Positions 53,040-62,282 of a stretch of DNA of 64,000 bases are shown piece by piece. Positions within the stretch are counted from its first letter, which is position 1. Each line of letters starts with the position of its first letter. A program made the translations under genes and the position numbers. Where the stretch lies: assembly GCF_020177575.1 (NCBI RefSeq), contig NZ_JAHTBK010000001.1, positions 868,001 through 932,000 of the forward strand, in the 5' to 3' direction. The notes under the pieces are model-generated. The model had not been told where the DNA came from. It searched no databases and saw only the letters and a program-made list of their open reading frames with translations. Source of the DNA: Hasllibacter sp. MH4015. GTDB lineage: Bacteria; Pseudomonadota; Alphaproteobacteria; Rhodobacterales; Rhodobacteraceae.

Positions 53040-54617
53040 ATGGCAAAAATCGCCTTCATTCTCCTGTGTCACAAGGATGCGCCAAGCATCATCCAGCAGG
53101 CCGAGCGCCTGACGGCGACAGGCGATTATGTCTCGATTCACTTCGATGCCCGTGCCAAGCCCGCCGATTTCGCCGCCATCACCGAGGCATTGAAGGACAA
53201 TGCGGGCGTGACCTTCGCCAAGAAACGCATCAAGTGCGGCTGGGGGGAATGGTCGCTCGTGCAGGCCTCGCTCCACGCGGTCGAAGCGGCGGTGGAGGCG
53301 TTTCCGAAAGCCTCGCATTTCTACATGCTGTCGGGCGATTGCGCGTCGGTGAAATCGGCGACCTACGCCCACCGGTTCCTCGATGCGCGTGACGTCGACT
53401 ACGTGGAAGCCTTCGATTTCTTCAATTCCGACTGGATCAAGACCGGGTTCAAGGGCGAACGGCTGTTCTACCGCCATTGGTTCAACGAACGCCAGAACAA
53501 GCGGCTTTTCTACGCCTCGTTCAACCTGCAACGGCGCCTGCGGATGGAGCGTAAGATCCCCGACGACGTCCAGGTGATGATCGGGTCGCAATGGTGGTGC
53601 CTCAGGCGCAAGACGATCGAGGCGATCCTTGAATTCTGCAAGGCTCGGGCGGACGTGATCCGCTTTTTCAAGACCACCTGGATCCCGGACGAGACGTTCT
53701 TCCAGACCCTCGTGCGCCACCTGGTGCCCGCGCGAGAGATCGAAAGCCGCACCCTGACCTTCAAGATGTTCAGCGATTACGGGATGCCCGTGACGTTCTA
53801 CAACGACCAATACGATCTGCTGATCAGCCAGGATTACCTGTTCGCCCGCAAGATCTCGCCGGAGGCGGATCTGCTCAAACGCCGCCTTGGCGCGCTGTGG
53901 AATTCCGACCGCAAGGATTTCGCGACCTCGATGGAGGGGCCGAAGCTCCATGCCTTCCTGACCGGGCGGGGGCGGGTCGGCAAACGGTTCGGCACGCGGT
54001 TCTGGGAACGCGAAAGCACCCTTGGGCCCGACCGCGACCTCTACATGCTGGTGTGCAAGAAATGGCACGTCGCCAAGCGCCTGCTGAAGGCGTCGTCGGA
54101 GAAGCTCGACGTGAAGGGGATCGAATACCTCTTTGACGAAGCGGGGTGCCGGGTGCCGCATCTGGGCGGGATCGAGCGGACGATGGAGAAACGCAACCGC
54201 CACCGCCGGGCGCTGATGCGGATGCTGTTCGACTATTACGGGACCGAGCGGCTGATGATCTGCCTCGACCCCGCGAACCTCGACCTGATGCGCGATTTCA
54301 TGTCCGACCGGGCCAATGCGCGCATTCTCGAGCTGCAATGCAATTTCGACGATCAATACCTGGTGGGCCACGCGCACCGGGTGGGCCTGGCCACGGAAGA
54401 CACGCCCGGCGAGGTGATCCAGCGCATGTTGCCGACGCTGCGCCACGAATTCCTCGACGAAAGCGGTGCCATCCGGGAGGAGGAATTCCCCCGCCATTTC
54501 CGCCTGCGCGAGGACCGCTCCACCGAGGAGAACGCCATCGTGCTGTCCGACTTCTTCGGGATCGAGCCGGAGCTTGGCCGCGAACTGGCCGAAACCCAAC
54601 ACCTGTTTGCCGATTGA
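53040..54617 (+). CDS. GT14 beta-1,6-N-acetylglucosaminyltransferase-like protein with C-terminal DUF5928-type region
   Basis: A 525-residue glycosyltransferase of the Core-2/I-branching type. FILLCHKDAPSIIQQAERL, VSIHFDARAKPADF, KCGWGEWSLVQASL and SHFYMLSGDCASV at the N-terminus, then IGSQWWCLRR and WIPDETFFQTLV are family hallmarks. The C-terminal region (about 330-525) carries a separate extension, which I associate with DUF5928. Start MAKIAFILLC at 53040; the frame continues upstream to 52965. Acceptor unknown. No TM helix, so it would be cytoplasmic. Confidence 0.85.
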   Translation: MAKIAFILLCHKDAPSIIQQAERLTATGDYVSIHFDARAKPADFAAITEALKDNAGVTFAKKRIKCGWGEWSLVQASLHAVEAAVEAFPKASHFYMLSGDCASVKSATYAHRFLDARDVDYVEAFDFFNSDWIKTGFKGERLFYRHWFNERQNKRLFYASFNLQRRLRMERKIPDDVQVMIGSQWWCLRRKTIEAILEFCKARADVIRFFKTTWIPDETFFQTLVRHLVPAREIESRTLTFKMFSDYGMPVTFYNDQYDLLISQDYLFARKISPEADLLKRRLGALWNSDRKDFATSMEGPKLHAFLTGRGRVGKRFGTRFWERESTLGPDRDLYMLVCKKWHVAKRLLKASSEKLDVKGIEYLFDEAGCRVPHLGGIERTMEKRNRHRRALMRMLFDYYGTERLMICLDPANLDLMRDFMSDRANARILELQCNFDDQYLVGHAHRVGLATEDTPGEVIQRMLPTLRHEFLDESGAIREEEFPRHFRLREDRSTEENAIVLSDFFGIEPELGRELAETQHLFAD

Positions 54618-54629
54618 GGAGGGCGGGCA

Positions 54630-55013
54630 ATGCCTTATGCCTATGACGATCAGAACATCTTCGCGAAAATCCTGCGTGGAGAGATCCCCAACAAGACCGT
54701 GGCCGAAAGCGATCACACGCTGGCATTCGCCGATATCAATCCCGCCGCACCGGTCCACGTGCTGGTGATCCCCAAGGGCGCCTATGTCTGCTTCGATCAC
54801 TTCGCGGCGGAGGCATCCGATGCCGAGATCGCGGATTTCCACCGCGTCGCCGCGCGCATCTGCGTGGAGTTGGGCGTGTCCCCGGGCGACGGCAAGGCAG
54901 GATACCGCACGATTTCCAACGCCGGCGCGGATGCGGTGCAGGAGGTGCCCCATTACCACATGCATATCGTCGGTGGCCGCCCCCTCGGCCAGATGCTGCA
55001 AAAGCCTGCCTGA
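54630..55013 (+). CDS. HIT-family nucleotide hydrolase
   Basis: A 127-residue histidine-triad protein. NIFAKILRGEIPNKTV at the N-terminus and the triad HYHMHIVGGRPLGQML (H-x-H-x-H-type with the catalytic middle His) are typical of Hint-class AMP-lysine/adenosine phosphoramidases. Starts 12 bp after the glycosyltransferase stop. Confidence 0.95.
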   Translation: MPYAYDDQNIFAKILRGEIPNKTVAESDHTLAFADINPAAPVHVLVIPKGAYVCFDHFAAEASDAEIADFHRVAARICVELGVSPGDGKAGYRTISNAGADAVQEVPHYHMHIVGGRPLGQMLQKPA

Positions 55014-55050
55014 GGGCCTTAACCAAATTGAGCGCGTGACCGCGCATTCG

Positions 55051-55116
55051 ATTTGTAAGAAGGGGGGCGCTGCCCCCGGCCTGCGGCCTCCCCCGAGGTA
55101 TTTTCGAAGCAAAGAA
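55051..55116 (+). repeat. Dispersed intergenic repeat, subtype 2 (plus orientation)
   Basis: GGGGGGCGCTGCCCCC palindrome, CGGCCTGCGGCCTCCCCC, then GAGGTATTTTCGAAGCAAAG. The tail differs from subtype 1 (GGGATATTT..GGCACATGGAAG) while the palindrome is shared. Confidence 0.8.
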
Positions 55117-55190
55117 GGCCATTGCGAGGTCTTGATGGGCCGGGGGCGAGGTGCGATAGACAAGGCGTGAGTGCAGCAAGGATCAAAGCG

Positions 55191-55379
55191 ATGAGCATCG
55201 AGGCACCGGAGACCGAAATCGTCACGACGACCCGCGTGGCCTGTGACGGCGGGGAGGGCGCGTTGGGCCATCCGCGCGTCTGGCTGATGATCGACCCCGA
55301 CACCGGCTTCGTCGAATGCGGCTATTGCGACAAGAAATACATCCACGCCGATTTTGCCGGAGATGCGGGCGTGGCGTGA
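55191..55379 (+). CDS. Small zinc-finger protein (NDUFS6/complex I-associated type)
   Basis: A 62-residue protein with the zf-CHCC pattern: [36 protein letters not shown], with one Cys, one His and the CGYC pair as ligands. Eukaryotic homologue NDUFS6 is a complex I assembly factor, and alphaproteobacterial forms probably accompany NADH dehydrogenase. The start at 55191 is chosen to match family length; the frame extends 69 bp upstream. It overlaps the next gene by one base (TGATG). Confidence 0.85.
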   Translation: MSIEAPETEIVTTTRVACDGGEGALGHPRVWLMIDPDTGFVECGYCDKKYIHADFAGDAGVA

Positions 55380-56047
55380 TGGGGCGCGTGATGCGTGTGA
55401 CAGGCCGCCTCTTCGGGGCGGCCTTTGTCGTTCTGGCGCTCTATCTTGGGGCGGCGGCCCTGGGCGGGCTGGTGCCGGGGCGCACGGCAGATTTGCCTGC
55501 GGGCGACGATGTGGAGATCGGCCTGCTCTACGGTTCCATCCACGTTGATTTCCTTCTGCCTGCAACGGAGGGGGCGCGCGCCGCGCTCGGCTTTGCCCGC
55601 GCGGCCGGCGTGCCGGTGGACGATCCGGGCGTCGGCCATATCGTGGTCGGCTGGGGCGCGCGGGATTTCTACACCACGACACCGGAATGGGCCGACCTGA
55701 GCGCGCGGGCGACGTGGCGCGCGATCTCCGGCGACGCTTCGGTCCTGCGGGTGGACGTGTTCGGCCACGGGGTCGACATGGCGCAAGTCCCCTCTTTCCA
55801 CCTGTCGCAGGCGCAATACACGGCCCTGCTGGAGGAGATCGCGGCCAGCGCGACCACGGTGCCGGTGGCGGTGCAAGGCCATCGCCCGACCTCCGGTTTC
55901 GTTGAAGCCGACGGGCGGTTTCACATTTTCCGCACCTGCAACACCTGGGTCGGGCGCATGTTGCGCGCAGCCGGGGTGGAGGCGGGCATCTGGACCCCCG
56001 CGCCCTACGCCCTCCGCCTGTCGCTGTGGCGCGCCGGGCTCAGTTGA
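55379..56047 (+). CDS. DUF2459-like membrane-anchored protein
   Basis: A 222-residue protein with an N-terminal TM/signal-anchor segment (VTGRLFGAAFVVLALYLGAAALG). The GLLYGSIHVDFLLPA, GHIVVGWGARDFYTTTPEW, SFHLSQAQYTALL and FRTCNTWVGRMLRAAGV segments resemble the TIGR02117/DUF2459 family. The H, D and CNTW residues (Cys-Asn-Thr-Trp) suggest a cysteine-based active site of the NlpC/P60-like kind, though this is inference. Coupled to the zinc-finger gene by overlap. A second start at 55391 is possible. Confidence 0.7.
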   Translation: MGRVMRVTGRLFGAAFVVLALYLGAAALGGLVPGRTADLPAGDDVEIGLLYGSIHVDFLLPATEGARAALGFARAAGVPVDDPGVGHIVVGWGARDFYTTTPEWADLSARATWRAISGDASVLRVDVFGHGVDMAQVPSFHLSQAQYTALLEEIAASATTVPVAVQGHRPTSGFVEADGRFHIFRTCNTWVGRMLRAAGVEAGIWTPAPYALRLSLWRAGLS

Positions 56048-56519
56048 GCCGCACATCCTCCGCCCCGCATCGCAGGGTGGCGCGACCCGTCTCCCGTTCA
56101 AGGAAGGCGGCGATGTTTTGGCCTGACCACGCCTCGACCGAGCGGCTCGCGATGGTACGGCCCGACCCGATGGTGGTGCCGGTGGCATCGTCGCGACGGG
56201 TGTAGGTCATGATCCCGGTCTGCCCGTCCTCGCAGGTGAAATTGGCCAGTTGCCGCCCATTGTCCCAGATGCCGGTGCAGACCGCCCCGGTGGACAGCGA
56301 CCCGGTCAGAATGCCCTGGTCCCACCCGACCGCACCGCCCACGAACGGCGTGTCGCCCCCGATGCACGCCACGACATGGGTGCAGGACGATTGCGACCCC
56401 TCCACGTAGACACAGGGCGGGTCCAGCGCCATCTCGGCCATGGCGGCGCTTGCGAAAATCGCGGTCGCGGCGGCGAGCGTGGCGCGGTAGAAGTGGGCAA
56501 CGGAATGGAGGGCGCGCAT
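56040..56519 (-). CDS. Exported protein of unknown function
   Basis: A 159-residue protein with a signal-peptide-like N-terminus (MRALHSVAHFYRATLAAATAIFASAAMA, cleavage about residue 28) and five Cys in the mature part (CVYV, CTHVVAC, VCTG, TCEDG, RCGA), suggesting disulfides. I do not recognise the family. Its start abuts the polA start exactly (56519 against 56520), so each promoter must lie within the other gene. Its stop overlaps the end of the 55379 gene by a few bases. Confidence 0.6.
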   Translation of the reverse strand: MRALHSVAHFYRATLAAATAIFASAAMAEMALDPPCVYVEGSQSSCTHVVACIGGDTPFVGGAVGWDQGILTGSLSTGAVCTGIWDNGRQLANFTCEDGQTGIMTYTRRDDATGTTIGSGRTIASRSVEAWSGQNIAAFLERETGRATLRCGAEDVRLN

Positions 56520-59309
56520 ATGGCATTCGGAAAAGGGCATCATCTTCACCTCGTGGATGGATCGGCCTTCATCTTTCGCGCCTACCATGCGCTGCCGCCA
56601 CTGACCCGTAAATCCGATGGCCTGCCCATCGGCGCGGTGAGCGGATTTTGCAACATGCTTCACAAGATGATTGTGGATAATGCCGGGTCTGACGGGCCGA
56701 CCCATGCGGCCGTCATCTTCGACAAGGGCTCCCACACGTTTCGCAACGACCTCTACGATCAATACAAGGCCAATCGGGACGCGATGCCGGAGGATTTGCG
56801 CCCCCAGATCCCCCTGACCCGTGACGCCACACGCGCCTTCAACCTCGCCTGTATCGAGCTGGAGGGGTTCGAGGCCGATGACATCATCGCCACCTATGCC
56901 CGCATGGCGCGGGAAGCGGGCGGGCGCTGTACCATCATCTCGTCGGACAAGGACCTGATGCAATTGGTCGGCGGCGGGGTGGAGATGTTCGATGCCATGA
57001 AGAACACCCGCATCGACACCGAAGGGGTGGAGGCGAAGTTCGGCGTCGGCCCGGACCGCGTGGTCGATGTACAGGCGCTGGCCGGCGACAGCGTCGACAA
57101 CGTGCCGGGCGCGCCGGGGATCGGCGTGAAAACGGCGGCGCTTCTCATCAACGAATACGGGGATCTGGACACGCTTCTGGCCCGCGCGGAGGAGATCAAG
57201 CAACCCAAACGGCGCGAGACCCTGATCGACCACGCCGACCAGATCCGCCTGAGCCGCCAATTGGTGCTGCTCGATGATCGCGTGGAATTGGCCGAGACGC
57301 TCGATGACCTCGAAGTGCGCGAACCCGATGCCGACGCGCTTCTGGGCTTCCTCGCGGAAATGGAATTCCGCACCCTCACCAAACGCATCGCGGAGCAGAT
57401 GGGCGCCGAGCCCCCCGTGATCGCCGAGCCGGAGCCTGAGGCCGCCCCTGACGCGCCGGAAATGCCGCCGATCGATCACAGCGCCTATGAGGTTGTGGGC
57501 GACCTGGATACGCTCAAGGCCTGGGTGGCCGCCGCCGTGGCACAAGGCGCCGTCGCCTTCGACACGGAAACCACATCGCTGAACGAGATGACGGCGGAAC
57601 TGGTCGGCGTGTCGCTCTGCGTGGAACCGGGGCGCGCCTGTTACATCCCCTTGCTGCATCGGGGCGGCGGCGATGACCTGTTCGCGGACAACACTTTGGC
57701 AGACGGCCAGGTGCCGTTTGACGATGCGCTGGCCGTGCTCAAGCCGATGCTGGAGGATGACAGCGTTCTCAAGATCGCCCAGAACGCCAAATACGACGTG
57801 AAAGTGCTGGCCAATTACGGGGTGGAGGTCGCGCCCATCGACGACACGATGCTGCTCAGCTACGCGCTCCATGGCGGTTTGCACAATCACGGCATGGACG
57901 GGTTGAGCGAACGCTATCTTTCTCACAATCCCCTGCCGATCAAGTCCCTGATCGGAAGCGGAAAATCCCAGATCACCTTCGACCGCGTGCCGATTGCCGA
58001 TGCCGCGCCCTATGCTGCCGAAGACGCCGATATCACGCTGCGCTTCCACAAGCTGTTCAAGCCGAAACTGCACCAGACCGGCGTTACGCGGGTCTACGAG
58101 CGGCTGGAACGCCCGCTGGTCCCGGTGCTGGCGCGCATGGAACGCTCCGGCATCAAGGTCGACCGGGAGGTGCTGAGCCGCATGTCCAACGCCTTCGCTC
58201 AGAAAATGGCAGGGCTGGAGGCGGAAATCCACGAGCTTGCGGGGGAGAGCTTCAACGTCGGCTCCCCCGCGCAGCTTGGCGAAATCCTGTTCGACAAGAT
58301 GGGGCTCGAAGGCGGCAAGAAGGGCAAGAATGGTAAATACTCGACCGGCGCGGATGTTCTGGAAGACCTCGCCACCGAACATGAATTGCCCGCCCGAGTG
58401 CTGGATTGGCGGCAGCTTTCCAAGCTGAAATCCACCTATACCGATGCGCTTCAGGAACATATCAATCCCGACACGGGCCGCGTGCACACGTCCTATTCCA
58501 TCGCGGGCGCGAATACCGGGCGTCTCGCCTCTACCGATCCGAACCTGCAAAACATCCCCGTCCGCACCGAGGAAGGCCGCCGCATTCGGGAGGCCTTTGT
58601 CGCCGAACCCGGCAAGGTTCTGGTATCGCTGGATTATTCCCAGATCGAGCTGCGTATCCTCGCCCATATCGCGGAGATCGACGCGCTCAAGGAGGCGTTC
58701 CGCGAGGGGCAGGACATCCACGCCGCCACCGCGTCCGAGATGTTCAACGTGCCGCTGGAGGACATGACCCCCGACGTCCGCCGCCAGGCCAAGGCGATCA
58801 ATTTCGGCGTCATCTACGGCATTTCCGGCTTCGGCCTCGCCCGCAACCTGCGGATCCCGCGGGCCGAGGCACAGGGCTTCATCGACCGCTATTTCGAACG
58901 GTTCCCCGGCATCCGCGACTACATGGACGACACCAAGAAATTCGCCAAGGAACACCTGTTCGTGGAAACGCTGTTCGGCCGCAAAATCCACACGCCCGAG
59001 ATCAACGCCAAAGGCCCCGGCGCGGGCTTCGCGGGCCGCGCGGCCATCAACGCGCCGATCCAGGGCACCGCCGCCGACATCATCCGCCGCGCGATGGTGC
59101 GGATGGATGACGCCATCGCCGACCTGCCCGCCAAGATGCTGCTGCAGGTCCATGACGAGTTGATCTTCGAGGTCGACGAAGACGCCACCGACCGCCTGAT
59201 CGACCGCGCCCGCGATGTGATGCAGTCGGCCTGCGACCCGGCGGTGCGCCTCGACGTGCCGCTGGTCGTGGATGCGGGGCAGGGGGCCAATTGGGCCGAG
59301 GCGCATTAA
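56520..59309 (+). CDS. polA: DNA polymerase I
   Basis: A 929-residue repair polymerase. 5'-3' exonuclease domain (about 1-300: LVDGSAFIFRAYHALPP, ISSDKDLMQL, GDSVDNVPGAPGIGVKTA), 3'-5' exonuclease domain (about 325-510: FDTETTSLNEM, NAKYDVKVL), and polymerase domain with DYSQIELRILAHI (motif A), RRQAKAINFGVIYGISGFGLA (O helix, motif B) and LLQVHDELIFEV (motif C). Proofreading DxE (Asp-Thr-Glu in FDTETT) is present. GGAGGG lies before the ATG at 56520; the frame runs on to 56250 but those residues are antisense to the exported protein. Confidence 0.97.
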   Translation: MAFGKGHHLHLVDGSAFIFRAYHALPPLTRKSDGLPIGAVSGFCNMLHKMIVDNAGSDGPTHAAVIFDKGSHTFRNDLYDQYKANRDAMPEDLRPQIPLTRDATRAFNLACIELEGFEADDIIATYARMAREAGGRCTIISSDKDLMQLVGGGVEMFDAMKNTRIDTEGVEAKFGVGPDRVVDVQALAGDSVDNVPGAPGIGVKTAALLINEYGDLDTLLARAEEIKQPKRRETLIDHADQIRLSRQLVLLDDRVELAETLDDLEVREPDADALLGFLAEMEFRTLTKRIAEQMGAEPPVIAEPEPEAAPDAPEMPPIDHSAYEVVGDLDTLKAWVAAAVAQGAVAFDTETTSLNEMTAELVGVSLCVEPGRACYIPLLHRGGGDDLFADNTLADGQVPFDDALAVLKPMLEDDSVLKIAQNAKYDVKVLANYGVEVAPIDDTMLLSYALHGGLHNHGMDGLSERYLSHNPLPIKSLIGSGKSQITFDRVPIADAAPYAAEDADITLRFHKLFKPKLHQTGVTRVYERLERPLVPVLARMERSGIKVDREVLSRMSNAFAQKMAGLEAEIHELAGESFNVGSPAQLGEILFDKMGLEGGKKGKNGKYSTGADVLEDLATEHELPARVLDWRQLSKLKSTYTDALQEHINPDTGRVHTSYSIAGANTGRLASTDPNLQNIPVRTEEGRRIREAFVAEPGKVLVSLDYSQIELRILAHIAEIDALKEAFREGQDIHAATASEMFNVPLEDMTPDVRRQAKAINFGVIYGISGFGLARNLRIPRAEAQGFIDRYFERFPGIRDYMDDTKKFAKEHLFVETLFGRKIHTPEINAKGPGAGFAGRAAINAPIQGTAADIIRRAMVRMDDAIADLPAKMLLQVHDELIFEVDEDATDRLIDRARDVMQSACDPAVRLDVPLVVDAGQGANWAEAH

Positions 59310-59351
59310 GTGAATTGATCTACCATTGATCTACCTGGTGGGAGGGCAAAC

Positions 59352-59729
59352 ATGGTTAACGAAAGCGGCGGCGATCCGATCGTAACCTGGCCCGAACTCC
59401 GCGCCTTCGCCCTCTCCCTCGACCTGCCGAAGGTCGAGGACGCCGTCTCCTGGGGAAACCCAAACCTCAAGGCCCACGGCAAGCTCTGGTGCTGGTGGTC
59501 GCCTTACGTCGATGCCGCGATCTTCAAGGGTTCCATAGAAGAACGTGAGATGCTGATGCAGACCGACCCGGAGACTTTCCTGCTTCACGACCATTACGCC
59601 AAACACGGCCTGATCCTCGTGGCCGCGGGCAGGATCGACCGCGACTGGGCCGAGGCGCGCCTACGCCGGACCTGGGCCGCGATGGCGCCCCGCAAGTGGC
59701 TTGCGGCCTATGAAGCGGGACAGGCGTAA
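59352..59729 (+). CDS. MmcQ/YjbR-family protein
   Basis: A 125-residue protein of the MmcQ/YjbR (DUF419) fold. FALSLPKVEDAVSWGNPNLKAHGKLWCWW, FKGSIEEREMLMQTDPETFLLHDHYAKHGLILVAAG and RLRRTWAAMAPRKWLA fit the family, in which some members bind DNA. No other domain. It ends one base before the pseudouridine synthase start. Confidence 0.85.
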   Translation: MVNESGGDPIVTWPELRAFALSLDLPKVEDAVSWGNPNLKAHGKLWCWWSPYVDAAIFKGSIEEREMLMQTDPETFLLHDHYAKHGLILVAAGRIDRDWAEARLRRTWAAMAPRKWLAAYEAGQA

Positions 59730-59730
59730 G

Positions 59731-60270
59731 ATGTTGATTGCATTCAATAAACCGATGAATGTGCTGAGCCAATTCACCTCCGAAGGGGGATGGCCCGCCC
59801 TTGATCGCTTCGGCCTTCCGAAGGGGGTCTACGCCGCTGGGCGTCTTGACCGCGACAGCGAGGGATTGCTGCTTCTGACCGACGATGGCGGGCTTCAGGC
59901 CCGGATTTCGTCACCGAAATTCAAAAAACCCAAGGTCTATTTCGCGCTGGTCGAAGGGGTGCCCGATACCCAGGCTCTTAAAAAACTTGCACAAGGGGTG
60001 CGCCTCAAGGATGGGCAAACCGCGCCGTGCGGGGCGGAAGCGGTTCCCGCGCCCGACTGGATCTGGGCGCGTAATCCGCCGGTGCGCATTCGCAAATCCA
60101 TCACCGATACCTGGCTCAAACTGACCCTCAGCGAGGGCAAGAACCGCCAGGTCCGCCGCATGTGCGCCGCGGTGGGTTGCCCGGTGATCCGGCTCGTGCG
60201 CTGGTCCATCGGGCCGCATGATCTGGCGGGCCTTGCCCCCGGACAATGGCGGGAGGTCGTGGGTGTCTGA
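59731..60270 (+). CDS. rluE: RluE-type 23S rRNA pseudouridine synthase
   Basis: A 179-residue RsuA-family synthase. Catalytic motif AAGRLDRDSEGLLLLT (Asp in GRLDRDS), FNKPMNVLSQF, FKKPKVYFALVEG and EGKNRQVRRMCAAVGCPVIRLVRWSIG are complete. The absence of an N-terminal S4 domain and the short length point to RluE. AGGCG before the ATG; the frame runs on to 59701. Overlaps the next gene by 8 bp. Confidence 0.9.
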   Translation: MLIAFNKPMNVLSQFTSEGGWPALDRFGLPKGVYAAGRLDRDSEGLLLLTDDGGLQARISSPKFKKPKVYFALVEGVPDTQALKKLAQGVRLKDGQTAPCGAEAVPAPDWIWARNPPVRIRKSITDTWLKLTLSEGKNRQVRRMCAAVGCPVIRLVRWSIGPHDLAGLAPGQWREVVGV

Positions 60271-60832
60271 GGATGAAATCGTGACGGTGCGTACGCGTGC
60301 ACAATTACGTAAATGGTTGAAAGACAACCACAATTCGAGAACCGGGAACGTTTGGCTCGCCACGTTCAAGAAGCACCACCCCGACTATCTCCCTTGGGGG
60401 CAGGCGGTTGAAGAATTGCTCTGCTGGGGCTGGGTCGATGCCCAGGTTGCGGCCCTCGACGACGACCGGATGAAGCATCGCATCGCGCCCCGCCGGGAAA
60501 GCTCCGCCTGGTCCGCCGTCAACAAGGAGATCGTGGCGCGGATGCGCGCGGAGGGACGCATGACGCCCGCGGGTGAGGCCAAGATCGCGGCGGCGGAGGC
60601 GAACGGAATGTGGTCCTTCCTTGACGACGTGGAGCGGCTGGAAATCCCAGAGGACCTCGCACAAGCCCTTGGTGATGCACAGAAAATTTGGGACGCCTAT
60701 CCCCGCTCGGTCAAGCGCGGCACGCTGGAATGGATCAAGACGGCGAAAACAGCATCCACGCGTGCGCGCCGGATCGAAGACGTGGCGCAATCCGCTGGCG
60801 CGGGCCTGCGCCCGTCGATCTTCCGGCGCTGA
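60263..60832 (+). CDS. YdeI/OmpD-associated family protein
   Basis: A 189-residue cytoplasmic protein of the YdeI family: TRAQLRKWLKDNHNSRTGNVWLATFKKHH, PWGQAVEELLCWGWVDAQVAALDDDRMKHRIAPRRESSAWSAVNKEIVARMRAEGRMTPAGEAKI and the C-terminal NGMWSFLDDVERLEIPEDLAQAL are typical. Role unclear; family members affect antimicrobial susceptibility in enterobacteria. GTG start at 60263 has GGGAGG 6 bp upstream and overlaps rluE; an ATG at 60218 is possible. Confidence 0.82.
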   Translation: MSEDEIVTVRTRAQLRKWLKDNHNSRTGNVWLATFKKHHPDYLPWGQAVEELLCWGWVDAQVAALDDDRMKHRIAPRRESSAWSAVNKEIVARMRAEGRMTPAGEAKIAAAEANGMWSFLDDVERLEIPEDLAQALGDAQKIWDAYPRSVKRGTLEWIKTAKTASTRARRIEDVAQSAGAGLRPSIFRR

Positions 60833-60860
60833 TCCCCGGCATACCGAAAACCGCGCGCCC

Positions 60861-60912
60861 CCTTCCATGTGCCCGAAATATCCCGGGGGGTGCGGGGGGC
60901 TGGCCCCCCGCG
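60861..60912 (-). repeat. Dispersed intergenic repeat, subtype 1 (minus orientation)
   Basis: CTTCCATGTGCCCGAAATATCCCGGGGGG followed by TGCGGGGGGCTGGCCCCCC; the reverse complement of the 31250 copy, between the convergent YdeI and pdhC genes. Confidence 0.8.
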
Positions 60913-60919
60913 TGCCGCG

Positions 60920-62260
60920 TCAGGCCAGCATAACCATCGGATTTTCAAGGTTTTCCTTGATCGCGGCCAGAAGCTCGGCCCCGAGCGCCCCGTCAATCAC
61001 GCGGTGGTCGACCGACAGCGTGACCGACATCACGGTCGCCACCGCCAATTCGCCATCCTCGCCCACGACCGGCTTCTTGACGCCCGCGCCGACCGCAAGG
61101 ATCGCGCCATGGGGCGGATTGATGACGGCGTCGAAATTCTCGATCCCGAACATTCCAAGATTGGAGATCGCGAAGGACCCACCGACATATTCATGGGGCG
61201 CAAGCTTTCCGTCCCGCGCGCGACCCGCCAAGTCTTTCATTTCGCTCGACAAAGCGGACAAGCTCTTCGTGTCGCTGTCTTTCAGCACCGGTGTGAACAA
61301 CCCGCCTTCAACCGCCACGGCCACGGCCACGTCCGACGGTTTCAGCTTGATCATCCGATCGCCCGCCCAGACGGCATTGGCATCCGGCACCGCCTGCAAT
61401 GCCAGCGCACAGGCCTTGATGACGAAATCGTTCACCGAAAGCTTCACGCCCCGACCGTCCAACTGCTTGTTGAGCTGGGAGCGGAATTTCAGGAGCGCAT
61501 CGAGGTGGATATCCCGGCGCAGGTAGAAATGCGGGATCGTCTGCTTCGCCTCGGTCAGGCGGGCAGCAACCGTCTTGCGCATGCCGTTCAGCTTGACCTC
61601 TTCGAATTCGCGGCCCTCGTACATCTTGAGGACCTGCTCGGCGCTTGGACCTGTGGGCATCACGCCGCCGCCGGACGCCGCGGCCTTCGGTGCGTCCGCC
61701 TTGGCGGTGGGCGCGTCGGCCTTGGCCGCGCCGGGCTGCGCGTTCTCCACGTCCGATTTCACGATGCGTCCATGGGGGCCGGAGCCTTTGATCTGGCCCA
61801 GGTCGAGGCCCTTGTCCTTCGCAATGCGCCGCGCCAGGGGAGAGGCGAAAATGCGTTTACCGTCAGAGCCTTGCGTTGCGGCGGGGGCGGCGCTCGCCTC
61901 CGTCTCACCACGGCCATATCCCTTGGCCGGCGCGGTCTGATCCGACGCATCCGCGGGGGCCGCGTCGGAGGAGGTGTCTTCCTTGGGTGCCTCGCTGGCA
62001 GGGGCGGAGAAATCCTCTCCCTCTTCCCCGATCAGGGCGATGGCGGTGTTGACCTTCACGCCTTCGGTACCTTCCGCGACGAGGATCTTGCCGATCACGC
62101 CTTCATCGACCGCCTCGAATTCCATCGTGGCCTTGTCGGTTTCGATCTCGGCCAGAAGATCGCCGGATTGAACGGTATCGCCTTCCTTGACCAGCCATTT
62201 GGCCAGCGTGCCTTCCTCCATCGTGGGCGACAGGGCGGGCATGAGGATTTCGGTGGGCAT
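60920..62260 (-). CDS. pdhC: Pyruvate dehydrogenase E2, dihydrolipoamide acetyltransferase
   Basis: A 446-residue E2 core enzyme. Lipoyl domain (1-80) with lipoylated Lys43 in [12 protein letters not shown], an Ala/Pro linker, the peripheral subunit-binding domain (about 135-170: [34 protein letters not shown]), and the acetyltransferase core (about 215-446) with the catalytic DHRVIDGA. One lipoyl domain only. Last gene of pdhA-pdhB-(small ORF)-pdhC. Confidence 0.97.
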   Translation of the reverse strand: MPTEILMPALSPTMEEGTLAKWLVKEGDTVQSGDLLAEIETDKATMEFEAVDEGVIGKILVAEGTEGVKVNTAIALIGEEGEDFSAPASEAPKEDTSSDAAPADASDQTAPAKGYGRGETEASAAPAATQGSDGKRIFASPLARRIAKDKGLDLGQIKGSGPHGRIVKSDVENAQPGAAKADAPTAKADAPKAAASGGGVMPTGPSAEQVLKMYEGREFEEVKLNGMRKTVAARLTEAKQTIPHFYLRRDIHLDALLKFRSQLNKQLDGRGVKLSVNDFVIKACALALQAVPDANAVWAGDRMIKLKPSDVAVAVAVEGGLFTPVLKDSDTKSLSALSSEMKDLAGRARDGKLAPHEYVGGSFAISNLGMFGIENFDAVINPPHGAILAVGAGVKKPVVGEDGELAVATVMSVTLSVDHRVIDGALGAELLAAIKENLENPMVMLA

Positions 62261-62282
62261 GGGGGTCTCTCCCGATCTTCGC

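Noticed and set aside
53019-55682. 887-codon open frame on the minus strand opposite the GT14 and HIT genes
   Set aside because: Antisense to genes with full family signatures; no motif of its own and no plausible start context.
56250-56519. Upstream extension of polA
   Set aside because: DNA polymerase I begins with the LVDGSAF motif region; the extension is antisense to the exported protein and a GGAGGG supports 56520.
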